Below are positions 12,700 through 25,458 of a DNA stretch of 64,000 nucleotides, piece after piece. The position numbers and the translations under genes are program-made. Position 1 is the first letter of the stretch; each line of letters begins with the position of its first letter. This DNA is from Gordionus sp. m RMFG-2023 (Eukaryota > Nematomorpha > Gordioida > Chordodea > Parachordodidae), in assembly GCF_954871325.1 (NCBI RefSeq), contig NC_088776.1, positions 33,590,508-33,654,507 of the forward strand, read 5' to 3'. The notes below the pieces were generated by a model. That model saw only the letters and a program-made list of their open reading frames with translations, searched no databases and was not told where the DNA came from.

Positions 12700-12754
12700 G
12701 GCTTTATGAAAAATCTCCCAATCGGATGGCTTTATGAAAAATCTCCCAATCGGA
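12700..12754. repeat. 28-bp tandem duplication
   Basis: The unit beginning GGCTTTATGAAAAATCTCCC is present twice without change at 12700-12727 and 12728-12754, which implies a recent duplication. Confidence 0.9.
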
Positions 12755-12759
12755 CTCGC

Positions 12760-14890
12760 AATATTTTTTGTCTGAGTAGGAGGGGAGGGAGCTTTATCCT
12801 AAAATAGAATCAGTCCCTCTTCTGATATATCAATTACATTAATTATTTTATTATATGAATAATAACCTAAGTTATCTAAGTTACCGAAACGACCCAAATA
12901 ATGAATTTTCATAAAAACGATTCTCATCCTTAGATTTTTATTTTATAAAAATAAATATTTCCTTTTGTCACATCAAATTTACCGCCTTTACCTTAGGTAA
13001 CAATAATTGCAATAATATTGATAAACGTTTTTTATTTAAGTAACATTGCATCGATCCAGATTACATATTAGATATTTAAGATTTGAACGAATATTATTGA
13101 ATATTTTTCTTCTTATCCCTAATTATTAATTACACCATATTATAAGTTATAATATAACTAATGAAATTATGTTATGTATAAATTTATACACTAAACAATT
13201 TTAAACTCGGCAAAGTCAAAATTATCAAAAAATAAAGAAATAAATAATATTCTACAAATTATTGTGAAATTTTTGGGAATTAAAATTTTATTTACATAAA
13301 ACGACTAAATTAAAACTACCTAGTAGGCGTCATTAGCTATAGGCGAGTTAAGGATATTTAAAAAACGTTTTGTTTAAGAAGTAAATATCCTCTCACAGAT
13401 GACAAAACTCAAACTAATTGATTGTTCGTTAATTAATTGATGGGTTTTTATTTCATCCTATTCCTCAATAGTGAGTAGGTTTATTTCATGTATGCATCAA
13501 TCTTGCCCAGCACCCTTTGCACTTAGTCTTTACATTTTAGAGAAGTTATCTCGTCATCGTCTTTCAGGTAGTTCTAATTTTAGGACCCACTTATTTAAAT
13601 TAACAATAACTTTAAAATGGCTCTTGGGTAATTCTAATAATTATTAAACTTGTGAGTTGATTTATTGATCCTTAAAGGAATATTAAAATAATGGAATATT
13701 GTGAATACGTTAAGTGGTTTATAACAACCTTAATTTAACTTATTGCATATTTTTAAAGTATAAATTAGATAATATAATTTTGTCAACATTGATGAATATT
13801 TAATTGAATTTATTATATTTTTACAAATATATAATCATTATGTTGTTATCAATTTAACTAACCATATTTGGGTCATCATATTAATTAATCCAAAAATTTT
13901 TACTATTATAAACATAACTATTTCAGTAATAATATATAATTTATAATGAATAAACTAAATCTCATTATACATATATTCATCCTATCAATTTTTACTATTG
14001 GTATTAGTATTTCTATAACTATAGGTTTTAATAACCGGTTATGAAAGTTAAGTTAATAATATTTTCATAATTTCTTAAAATTATCCTCCATATCTGACCT
14101 TCATAAATATCTAATAGATTAGCAAGTAGCCTATTTAAACTATATATTAAATTTAATCCTCTTATATGTTATATTCATATATAGAATTATTAAAAGACAT
14201 TTGTTACTTTAATTGTAATATGTGTAATACAAATTTAAAATGCCGGTATTACTATATAATAACCTATCCGATTCAATATTTTAATGATTTGAAATTAGTT
14301 TAAATATTGAATATTAGTATATATCTAATCAAACCCTTGCTAACCAGGGAGCTGACGGAACAGCGCCCTCAAAATTAGAGTAACTTATTGTGGCGTTAAA
14401 TGTAAGTTCTTTTGCATTGATTTTTATTTCCTTTCTTTGCTCTTTATTTTCTTTTTTTTACTAATTTTTTCCTTTTTTGATAACTCTGATCCCCCTCCCC
14501 TTTTTTTGCTAATTTTGATGTGGATTTCCTTTTAGGGCTAAATAGAGTTTTTTTAAAGGCCTCCCCCTACCGCTAGAGGTTTTAGAAAGGTTCTTTACCC
14601 AAGTAATGATAATTACAGTTTGAGTCGTGGGGTTCTGTCTAGCCCCAAAATGCCCTTGGCCCATATCGAATATATGCTAACATTTAGCACAGAAACCTAG
14701 CTTAAATTGAACAAAATGGGCTTTCTTGGGAATAGAATCCTAACCCCTCTCTTCACTTGATATTTCTAAACTCACTAACTGACCCATCAGCTTTCGTTAA
14801 ATAAACAATTTTTTGTACTTATTTATTAATAATTTACCAAACGATAAATAATTTTCATAAAGAGCTTTTCTTTTGTAGTCTCAAACTCTA
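12760..14890. other. A+T-rich DNA, no gene seen
   Basis: A G+C-richer patch at 14510-14700 has no recognisable motif or reading frame. Confidence 0.45.
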
Positions 14891-14894
14891 AATA

Positions 14895-15127
14895 ACCTAT
14901 ATTTGACAGAAATAATAAACGATCATTGCTTCATCCCAATCATATCAACCACTCTTGGCACCTTCGGCAAACTCGCCTTAGCATTTTTCAAAAAATTAGG
15001 ATCACAAATCAGCAAACTCTCAGAAGAACCCCGAGAGGGTTTTTTTCTTCGTCAACGATTATCCATAGCGATTCACAAAGCAAATTATATCAGTTTCTAT
15101 GGTAGCCTTCTAGCCAAAGAGCTATCA
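14895..15127 (+). mobile_element. Retroelement C-terminal coding fragment, class uncertain
   Basis: The plus strand is open from about 14903 to a stop at 15128 and reads CFIPIISTTLGTFGKLALAF, FKKLGSQISKL and later LRQRLSIAIHKANYISFYGS. The pattern (F-x-P, ST-x-G, A-x-x-F-x-K-x-L, then R-x-S-x-A and a small-residue end) resembles the region after reverse transcriptase in retroelements I associate with non-LTR types. I could not see the polymerase domain upstream, so it looks 5'-truncated. Base composition is clearly richer in G+C than the flanks, suggesting later arrival. The assignment is tentative. Confidence 0.35.
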
Positions 15128-15129
15128 TA

Positions 15130-18100
15130 GACAACGCTTACGTCCCTTTTTCATTTTTGTTTCCCTGCGTCACACCATCTCCGTTCTTTTTTTTTAATAG
15201 TACTATTATATATTTTTCAAACATTTTTAATTATACAAATATATTTTAAAATAAATTAATTGGATAATATAAACTATAATATAAATTTTTTATGATGAAC
15301 TTGATCTCTGTGGTTTTTTTTTTCATTTGTAATTTTAAGCTAAGCTAAATAGATTTTCTATTCTATTCGATCTCACACGGATTTTGTCAATTAATTTAAT
15401 TTGATTGCAAATCCAATTGTAATTTATTCTTACAGAGATTTTTAAGAAATAACGCCATTCTCCTATTTATATTTCAGATATATTGTTACTTGTTTGCATT
15501 TTAATATCGATCTCGACACCATCATCTATTTCTTAGACTTCTCTTAAGCAAAGCAAAATTAACTTGATTTCATCTGTTCAAAACACAAAACTTATGTTAA
15601 AACTAAAAATTATAAAATTCACAGATATTACGAAATATCATTTCGCCTAGGCATATTAAAATGTTTAAAATCTTGATACTGGTCTCTAGTTATAAACCTT
15701 ATATTTCATTAATTGAAGGCAGTCAAAAAGATATAACAAACTTTCAATTATAATAACGTCGTAAACTTTATTCAAGCATGTCAAAACATTTTAAAAAAGT
15801 ATTTTATAGTGCTCAAAAAAAAGCATAGTCCAATTAGAAAACATTTTTAGGCATGATCAAATTTGCCCATTTCAAACGACGATAAATATGCTAGAATTAA
15901 AATATTTCCATGCTAGCCGAATGCCGTCATAATAGGATTGTATCTGCCAAGGAAAATTATGGTGTTTTTTTCTAAACGTCAGTGACAATTTTATTGGACA
16001 TTATCTAGAACCCTTTAAATATTTGCAAATATTTAATTGTTCAAAATTAAAGACTAAAAAAATGATATATAAATTTCAACTTATCTAAATAAAATAAAGG
16101 AAATTTAATGATCCCATCTGCCCATTTGAAATATAAATAATAATATATAATATTTCAAATGAAAAATCTGTCAAGAACCCAAATCTCAGGGGACAAAAAA
16201 AATATTTCTCTCCTTATCGTCAGACTTTTTGTCTCTTTGCTGAGGAGATTGAAAAAATATTTTTTTAAACCCTTCCTTTCATCATTTAAATTTCTTTTAA
16301 AAAATATTCCCGCATAATAAAAGGGAAAAAAAAATTATTCAAAAGGTTCTTTTTTTTATTTGCCATTAATGAGGCTACGTTCCCGCTTTTATGATGATTT
16401 GGAATATAAGATTTAAAAAAATAGAATTCTTAGATCAAATATTTTTAATCGTTTTTTCAAATAAATTATTCATATCTATTCTATTTATAATAATATTTAT
16501 TTATAATAACAAATTAATTTAATGGACCGTATAAGCCCAAAGATTTGTATATTTTTTTATATTTTATTAATATTACTTTGGGTTTTTGGGTTATATAATA
16601 TCCATTTTATATAATTTTGTCATGATTATGATATAGTACTTATAAAATTATGCTAAATATATAAGTAAATTAAATTGCGAAAAAAATTAGATTTATGAGT
16701 ATATTATGAATGCATTTTTTTATATATATTAGAAATATAATTTCATAAAAATGTATCCCAAAATTGAGAAATTAGCTTGATAGATGATGAAGAGAAACAT
16801 TTAACTTAATATTAATTTCAAATTTATCTAAATTCGCAACAAAATAGGCGACAATATTCCTCCCTAAACAAAAAAGTCGAATCCTTCACTCGGCCCATAT
16901 TTTATAAAATTAACTCTAATATATTGATGAAAAATACAACTTGATATGATATACAGCGAGCCATAATTTAACTAGTTAAAAGAATGATAATTTTAATTTA
17001 AAAGACCTGGGAATATATTCATTTTTTTAAAGTTTAAACTAGTACTAAGCCATACACCTTCAAAACTTTAGAGAAAATAATTAGAACAGAATTTGCGGAA
17101 CTGCTATTAATAGAAATTCGCAGAAAAAATAGACCTGACTAGGGTTCGCACTTCTATTGTTCAAACAAGAAGGATGCATCATAACTGTTACACATAGTTT
17201 TTCAAAATATGATTATTTAAACTTGTATATAACCTTGTCGTTGCTTTTCAATGTATTTTTAAGTATTTCTATTTTAGATTGGTTTCGTTTAAAACCATTA
17301 ATCAGTAGCCTGTGCTGTTGACAACATCTTGTAAATTAATCCCATGTTTTTAATCATACTAACTTAACATTTAGAATATTCATCTTCTTAGTTATATTGT
17401 ATCATATGCCTTTGCCAATCAATAAAAACCGTAAATATTTTTTATCATTTCTCATGCCTTTTCACTAGCATTGCAACAAAAATGGAGTCAATAGTGAACA
17501 TTCCGTTGCAAATCCATGGCTATTTGATAATTTTATATACTCGTATCCTCTTTAGTAAGTGTATGATCAATTGATTTAGTACTTCCAAAATTGGCTCAAT
17601 CTTGGGCATACCCCATTCTTTTGTATATTAAGTTTATCATGATTCTTTATTCATTCGGTATTTTACCATACGTTAAGATTTTTTAATTATTTAATTATAA
17701 CTCTCATACCTCGTTTTTAATTATCATATCCACGGATATTGAATTAGATAGCGAGCGTTACCGTTTTCCATCGTATTCCACTGATACTTAATTTCCTTAT
17801 GATATATTTGATTAATTGAATTAGCAGAGACTCAATGGAATTTATAAGCTAAGTTTTTTAATTAAGATTTGTTCATAAAAATTATATTTAAAAAAGACAA
17901 AATTAGCATTTTGTTAATAACTAATGAATGTCCTAATTATTTTAAATTCATCCAAAAATCTTCAATTGGTGCTCAAAAATTAATTTTTTAGATGACTAAT
18001 TTTTATTTTATAGGTGCAAGGCGCATCTTTATCTCTCCCCTCTGATAACAATGCTTAATATTAGCACTGTTTTTAATTTTCCAAATTCAAAATCTGTTAG

Positions 18101-18165
18101 AAATAGTCTTTCACTTTGAAATCACCTTAAAAAAAATTAAATTTTTTATCGTAATTTAGAATATA
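15130..18165. other. A+T-rich DNA, no gene seen
   Basis: No repeat with paired ends, RNA gene or coding-like frame was found in this 3-kb stretch. Confidence 0.45.
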
Positions 18166-18172
18166 TGATTTG

Positions 18173-20889
18173 CAGGGATGCGAACCCAGCAACATTTTTG
18201 CACGGGTTCGGTTCTAAAAAAACACGTGGGTTCGGTTCAGAAAAATATTTTTGAATCCGGGTTCAGCTCGGGTTTAAGAATTTTAGAATTGATAAAAAAA
18301 ATAAATTGTATATTTATAATTAAAAAACTAGACATAAATTTGGTATAAAAAATTAATTTTTCATTTTATTTATAGGAAAAATTTAGTTAAAAATACAAAA
18401 CATAGTTATGTATTAATTTTAAAAATTTTATTTAGACTATTAGCTTAATATTTTCCAAGAGTTGTTCACTCATCCTCCTATGTGGTAAAAGAATGAATTT
18501 CAAATGTGAAAAAGATCTTTCAAGTTCAACGCTAACCTATATTAAATATATTTGTGAAAATATGATAAATTAACTTGGGTTGCAGGAAGAGCAAATAAGA
18601 TTTTGGATAAAATATATAAATCAGGGTGCTCCAGCTAACAGACTCCCAAAAATGCAAAATATTTTCCTTCATATCTAACCTTTTAAAATCGCTAAATCCG
18701 GTAATTATAGTTCCAATACTTTTCTCTGCAATCGTTGGCCCTCTTTTAAGTATTTTCTCCTGCCTTAAGCTGTATTTTTCTCTAGATCATCTTCTTGTTC
18801 AATAACTTCATTGGAACTAACATCATCTGATAAAATTGGCGTTGTTATGCTCTTAATCCGACTCCATAAATTGACAAGATGCCTTTTCGCACAAATCTTA
18901 TCATCATCTAAGTAATACCTGTAATATTTAAGGATTTATACTGTTTATATTTAAATAAATGGTAATTCCATTAAATAAAAATTAATTTACTAAGTTTATA
19001 ATTAACCTTATGGTAGTTATGAGAATTTAATTCTTTATAAACCTTTCTTCTATGTTCTTGAGACAAGAATATATTAATCTTTTTCTAGTTCAATGCATTC
19101 TTAACCATTCTGCATAAAAATGTGTCAGTGTTAACTGTTCAAATTGAAATCATTTGTTTGCGATTTTATGTGGTTTTAAAATTTCAACAATCGTTTTTAT
19201 CTCTTTCCAATCTTCAGTCAATAAATAATCAGATTGCTCTGAAAAGAAATCTTCGATATTGGGTTTGAGTAAAATCAGCCTTTCTAACATATCATGGGTT
19301 GAATGCCATCTGTGGCAATCTAACAAAGGGTTAGGGAGTTTCATATTTTTCAATAACTTTTTGATAAGTGGGATGTCTTAATTTGAAATTTAATCTCCTA
19401 GCTTTTGCAAGAGTATCCACAATGGGTGATAATTTTATTGCATCTTGAAGTGCAAGCTGAAGTGTATTAGCTGCACAAATACATATTTTCATCATCTGCT
19501 GATTCATTTATATCATAATCAATTTCCTGAAAGAGCTTTATAGCTTTTATAAAATTTGCACTATTGTCAGAAGTAATTGTGTATATTTGTTCAATATTAA
19601 TTTTAAATTTTTGTAAAGTTTTTAGTATATTCTCCTGTACTTCTTTCTTTCAGCTCTACAATTCCAAGAGTTCTCAAAATTATAATGGCCTTTAATATAA
19701 ATTGAATACACCAAGAATTAACCTGTCTAGTCGTTGAACTGTATCAACTTTTAAACTTATTAGTTTTCCTTTTACCTCTTGATATTTTGTCTCTAATGGA
19801 TTGGGCTGTTCTATTAATAGTTCGGGATAAATTTTCTTTGTTAATAACTAAATTGATCCCAGATAAAAGTGGATTTATGATTCTTTGAAATCCCGAATCT
19901 TCAATAATTGATAGAGGCCGGCCATTTACAGTAACAAGTTCTATGATAGAACTCATCAAATCATTAGATGTTAAATTTATATTTATAGATTTTTTGAAAA
20001 TAAGGTTTCTATATTAATTTTGAGGTTTTTTGCAAATAACACTTCCTGATATTTTGTTTTTTCATTCAAATAATTTAAATATTCATTGTTGTGTTTCTTT
20101 CCAGATGTCTTTCTAAATTTGAAAAATATTATAAGACATTTTTAATTTGCAATATGAGCATACTGATTTATTTTCTATTGTATCAAGAGTAAAATGCTTC
20201 TCAAATATTATTTTATCTTTGATCTTAAATCTATATAATAAAATGATGAATTGAGGAACATTTATTAAACTTTCTAAATTTTTTATATAGCAATGATTTC
20301 ATAGAATTAAAAAACAGATATATTAATTTCATTTCATTTATAATATGCACTTTATTAATAATAAATGATTAGCATTTATAAAATGATTTTAATAAGTTTA
20401 CAAAAACTGCCCTACATCTTTGTATAACCAATTTTAAGTTAAATTTTGAAAATTTTTTAAATTAAACATATCCAATATAATAATTTTTACTTTGACTTGT
20501 TCACTTCTCTTAATCTTTGAGTTAAAAATAAATGGCGTAAATAAATTTAATTGTTTAAAATTACACACCAATAGCATTCTTTGAGAATAAATTTAAAAAA
20601 ATTTAAAAATGGCCTAAATGAATTAAGTTGTTTAAAAATTTATTAAAACTTCACTTAATTGGAAATTTGAAAATATTATAAAATCTCAATTAAATTATTA
20701 ATATTTGTATCTTAATATATGATTACAAATAATACACTGAACCCGATTGAACTCTGGTTTAAAAACAATTCCCGGATTCGGTTCGGGTTTTGAAAATTTT
20801 ATAAACGAGGTTCAGGTTCGGTTCGAGTTCAGATTTTTTTCAAAAACCCTGGTTTTCTTCTCCGGGTTCGGGTTCGATTAGAATCTCTG
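18173..20889 (-). mobile_element. Nearly full-length, decayed hAT transposon (BED finger to dimerisation domain)
   Basis: Ends are CAGGGATGCGAACCC on the left and, read inward, CAGAGATTCTAATCGAACCC on the right, with GGTTCGGGTT-type motifs inside both. The flanking octamers match at only 5 of 8. On the minus strand all major transposase parts can be read in order: a BED-type finger (CSYC, then ERHLERKHNN, 20085-20165), ELVTVNGRPLSIIEDSGFQ (19744-19959), YTITSDNSANFIKAIK (about 19515-19580), CAANTLQLALQDAIK (about 19430-19480), HRWHSTHDMLERLILLKPN with TEDWKEIKTIVEILKPHKIA (19150-19353), and the dimerisation motif VELERSFSHLKFILLPHRRM (about 18437-18525). At least three changes of frame or stops separate these blocks, so it is not active. 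Confidence 0.9.
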
Positions 20890-20897
20890 ATAATATA

Positions 20898-22555
20898 AAG
20901 GATTATGATGGAAATGAAAAATATGACAATAATTGATTCTATGGAAATAATATTTTTATACATATTAAATAACGCATTAATTGCCCTCAGGTGCTAGTGT
21001 TGAGTGATTGCTTGGCAAAACTAATTAATAAGTGTTCTATGCTCTACATTTTGAAATAAAAAATCAAATATATACATTCTTTATGGAAAGGAAACGTCCC
21101 GGTATAGCGTCTTTGGGAAGCCGTAAAAAAATTAATTTGTTTTATATAATTAATAGAGGTATAATGATGCCAATTCTTAGAGGCCAATCTGATATTACCA
21201 AACTTATATTAAATCAATATTGGCAATTACAATTAAAAATATAATCTAAACTATTTTATAAATCGTGTGTTCTTCTGCCTATGCAAAACGAATTTTACAC
21301 TTCTGAAATGATGGATTCGAAGATTTTAGAATAGTTAGAACCGAAATGAAATTAAAATGTGATTAAATTTATAGCCTTTTACAAAAGTATTAAATTTGGC
21401 AAGACTGCCTTGGAGTTTTAAAGAGGGATTAGGATCCCATCCCGTTCCCGTACATCGACCATTTAGAGTTTATTTTAAAAGTTATATTATGCTAATATTA
21501 CTTATAATTTCATTTTAATATAGAAAATTTATAGCCAAAGCAAATTGTGTGAATATCTCATTTTCTTAGAAATGTATCAGTTTTATAATATAATATTTTA
21601 AAAATTTGTTTAATATTCATAGAAAAATATTATTAATATGAAAAATAAAATCGTTTGACGTGCACATTTTGAATAAATAATGTTACTGTATAAATATAAA
21701 ACTAAAAATGTTTCAAAACTAATACTACTAGTAGTGCTATGCACAATTTTCTTATAGATTGATTACAGGCCTGAAATTTTGCGTCCTATTGCCCCGCACC
21801 TGTATTTTTTTTATTTTGGCTGTATCGAAAAATTGAAAAAGGAGAATTTCTAAATTATTCTGCTAATGCAGTATTTTTTTTATAATTTTTCAAATTTTGA
21901 AAATATATTTTTTAAATTTTATGGTAGAATATCGGTATTTTATTTTTCACACATCTAAACAAAAAAATTCAAGTTCTGGGCAAATCAAAGAAATATAAAA
22001 TAAACAAAGCTGAATCTTTAAATAATTTTTTACCATGTAAGAATTATTTTTTATTTTCAATATTCAAATATATGAGATCTGATTCTCTATTAAAACAATC
22101 TATAAACTTAGACCTTAAAAGTTGATAAAAATATTCCTGACCCTAAAAATATTATTCCTTACCCCAAAAATATCGACCTGTCCACTTTGAGTTATAATTA
22201 TTATTACAATCAAATGATTATTTAATTACCTTTTATTTGATAACCATATCTAATTTGTTTATTTTGACTACCCCCCCCCCCCAACTTTCTCCCCACAGAC
22301 CAAGTTTCACTCATTCAAACCAAGAGTGAATACTGTTATTTCAGTTAAAATATATTTTAAATGCTTTTATTACTCATATCATATCTATATATTGTGTTGA
22401 TAAGAATATTCCTGATCCCAAAAGCCTAGACTCGCCCATCAAGATAGAAGCGTTAACATCCAATTGAGTAGATCTTTTGATTAGCCATCGATTGTTACCT
22501 ATATTGACCATATATACTTTTATTAGGTCAGGAAAAACAACTTAAAAAATATAAG
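20898..22555. other. A+T-rich DNA with a C12 tract
   Basis: C12 at 22271-22282. A 70-codon plus-strand frame at 21032-21244 has no recognisable domain and reads as chance. Confidence 0.45.
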
Positions 22556-22559
22556 GATT

Positions 22560-22925
22560 TTTCTAAGGGTTTGTACTCTGGGTTTTCTCAGGTTTTGTGC
22601 TTGGGTTCGTGCTAACAATACTTGCTCGGGTTTTCTCAGGGTTTGTGCTCCGGGTTCTTACTCAATGGTTGTGTTCCAGTTTCGTGTTCAGCCGGTTTAT
22701 GCTCGAGGTTTGAGCTCTGGGTTCATGCTTACAGTTCGTGCTCTTGTGTCTGGATTTACTAAGATTTTGTGTTCCGAGTTCGTGATCAGAGTTTGTGCTC
22801 CGGGTTCGTGCTTGGCGCTTGCGCTCGTGTTTGCTCAAGGTTTGTGCTTGGCGCTTGCGCTCGTGTTTGCTCAAGGTTTGTGCTTGGCGCTTGCGCTCGT
22901 GTTTGTTCAAGGTTTGTGCTCCGGG
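22560..22925. repeat. 12-bp-based minisatellite with a 36-bp higher-order unit
   Basis: A G/T-rich array built on a degenerate 12-mer near GGGTTCGTGCTC. At 22811-22918 three copies of a 36-bp unit (start CTTGGCGCTTGCGCTCGTGT) follow one another almost unchanged. Because 36 is a multiple of 3, several frames stay open on both strands: plus reads LALALVFAQGLC repeated, minus reads HERKRQAQTLSK repeated. There is no other sign of coding, so it is best taken as a minisatellite. Confidence 0.8.
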
Positions 22926-24560
22926 TTTGGTAATTTACAATATACTAATTAATTTTAAATCTGCATCAGCAGTAAAATTACTATTAATATTTTTAGTTTT
23001 TACTAAAATGTTGTGTCCAAAAAGAATTTGTATTTTTAAATAATAAACATCTATATATCAATATTGACTTTGTCTAAAACATCAAAATATTTAATTCGAA
23101 TTTTTGAAACTTTAGGGGAAATCACGTGATAAGCGTTTTTTAATGGAAAAATAAAATGTGGCCAAAGCAACTTTCTTAAATTTTATAAAATTTTCATAGC
23201 TTTAACGTCAGTCTTTTTGAAGTTTCAAAAATGTTGAAACTTTTCTAACAGTTTTTTACACAATCTTAAAAGAATAAAGTTTTAAAAATAATCGTAAAAA
23301 TTTTTCAAGCCTTTGATAAAGTGTTGCATCATAAACTTTGCACTAATATCTTCTTGTTTGACCATAAAAAAAGCAAAGATTTATATTGTGCATTTACTAT
23401 AAAAAAATTTTAAGCAAAGGTAAAACAGAATAAATTATAATTTTTTATGTAGTCTACAAAAACTTTTAAAAAGGCGTAGCTTCGGGGCTGTGATTAATTA
23501 TATAAAGTTTATCATTTTCGCCATTTTACCCCTATCCAAAATAAAAGGGCTACCAGCTTAAAGTGGTTCAAATAAATTTCACCTTTGCAACTATTTTAAA
23601 ATTACAGTTTTAATCAAACGGAACATTTTAACCGTTTTACCCATAACAACTTTACCTCTATGTGATATATATTATAATCTTGCGTAACTTTTAGTTAAGC
23701 TATAAACTATCGATAAATTTAATAGCTATGACATTAAGGAACATGTACAGAAAGGTTTAAACAATGATGATAAATGATTTGTTAAAAAAAATTATACTAA
23801 AGGGTGAGTATTATAATTTTTGGGTAAAAAACGGTTTTTTGGCTAATGCTATACAAGGAAGATTTTTCAAAAGATGAACTATGGTAAGAAATATATAAAA
23901 ATACATCTTCATATCAAATTTAGGGTTTTTATGCTCAAGTGTTAAAAGATTATTGTTAATCGCTTTACCGCCTATGGTGACCCATATTCATATGAATTTT
24001 GGATGTTGCCAATTTACACGTGGGCCTTGCATATCCACAATGATTTAAAAGTATTTTCTAACGGTATTTGAGGATACTTGTTATTTCCCACTGTATACCG
24101 AAAGGAACAATGATATCTTTTTATTTTAGTAAGGTAACTCCAGTGCAAATTTGTAAATATTGGGCACTTTGAATTTTAATCCTATATTTTGATACTAAAT
24201 TATCACAGATATCTCTAAATAATTTTTCCATAGAATATCGTGAAACACTGTAAAGGCGTAAGTAGTTGATACTTTTGTAATTGTAAAAAAAGATAAGAAA
24301 ACTATAAAAATTTATCGGAGAAATGAGGGATATTATTCTAAATTTAAGTATCGCCGCTGATGGCGATATCCCTTAAATAGTTTTCTATGATACTCTTTTT
24401 CTTTTATTTATATTCTTTTAAAATATAATATAAATTAAAACATAAAAATTCACGAATAATTAAAAATGTTCTTTACAATTTCTTTTAAGCCTAATAAATA
24501 TAATCAATCCGCTCTTTTGAAATTAATACATCTGTTAAAATAAATCATTTTATCCAATAC
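22926..24560. other. A+T-rich DNA, nothing recognised
   Basis: No repeat with paired ends or coding-like frame was found. Confidence 0.45.
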
Positions 24561-24564
24561 AATA

Positions 24565-24720
24565 TATGAAAAAATATCGGAAACTACAACAGTTACTTTA
24601 ACGACCGAATTGTCACTTGACGATGAGGATTTCACAAGAATTTACAAATTTATAACTATGGTTAGGGAGAAGGGGTATAATCGACCACCAATTCTATTTA
24701 TTTTAAAACTAAATATATCT
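24565..24720 (+). CDS. Possible isolated exon, unidentified
   Basis: The plus strand reads ISETTTVTLTTELSLDDEDF, then TRIYKFITMVREKGYNRPP and ILFI without a stop from about 24548 to 24755. Residue use (Thr, Asp, Glu, Arg, Gly) is unlike surrounding translations. A possible acceptor is caacag near 24592 and possible donors are ATG|gttagg near 24660 or AAG|gtttta near 24722; none is strong. No family is recognised and there is no supporting neighbour, so this could also be an unrecognised transposase fragment. Confidence 0.22.
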
Positions 24721-25458
24721 AAGGTTTTAAATTTATTTCTATTCTAGATAATTATAATATACACTTCACGACAAAAAATATTTTCCTTAAATTGACTCAT
24801 AATTTTATACTGAAAAAAATGTTTAATCATAAATGTAAAACATTTATGTTCGATTAATTTTGTCTAGAGATAGACTAAAAAGATTTAGTATCACATTTCA
24901 CATATAATATATCAAAATCATAAGATGATCTATTAGTGACATATATTATCACAACTAAGGACTATGGGCATATCAAATCGAGGTTACACTGGATTATTTA
25001 TATGAAATTTAACTTTTTATTCATAATTTTATGGTGTCCTAATTTTTTTAGTCCAAAAATCAAAATAAAAAAATTTATAGAAACATTATTTATTAGTCCG
25101 CTCTGTTTAAGGAGATTGTAATTGCCAATAATTTATTATAGATTTTATAAGATATTTAAACTCGTCCGCTCTGCCCCGGTCTCCTCACACCTGGTTTCCA
25201 AGCTAGAGATTTTTTTGTTTGGATTGGACGAATTTAGGGTGATGGTCAATTTACACACATGGCATGCCATCTCTTATAGTTCTTTTGGAATCAGGCGTGT
25301 ATCCAAAAATTTTCTCTGAGAGGAGGGGGGGGATAATTTTTTTTATATTGAAATGATTTTTTTGGAGCATTAAAAATTTATTAGAACTAACATTATATAA
25401 AATTTATTAGAATAATTATCATATAAAATTTAGAACCAATCATATTTGAAAATGATTC

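Noticed and set aside
13480-13570. Plus-strand reading with QSCPAPFALSLYILEKLSRH before a gt, considered as a second-exon copy for the ephrin-like exon at 11352
   Set aside because: It has a CP pair but none of the surrounding GDSIDLV or CPxY pattern, and no acceptor in the needed phase.
15855-15930. Reading HDQICPFQTTINMLELKYFH tested as an ephrin exon
   Set aside because: No GD-x-LD motif before the cysteine and no convincing donor.
17890-17990. Reading with LLITNECPNYFKF, also tested as a CPxY exon
   Set aside because: Only CPxY matches; preceding residues do not, and no donor fits.
22662-22952. Repetitive open frames on both strands over the minisatellite
   Set aside because: They stay open only because the repeat unit is a multiple of three; no coding support.
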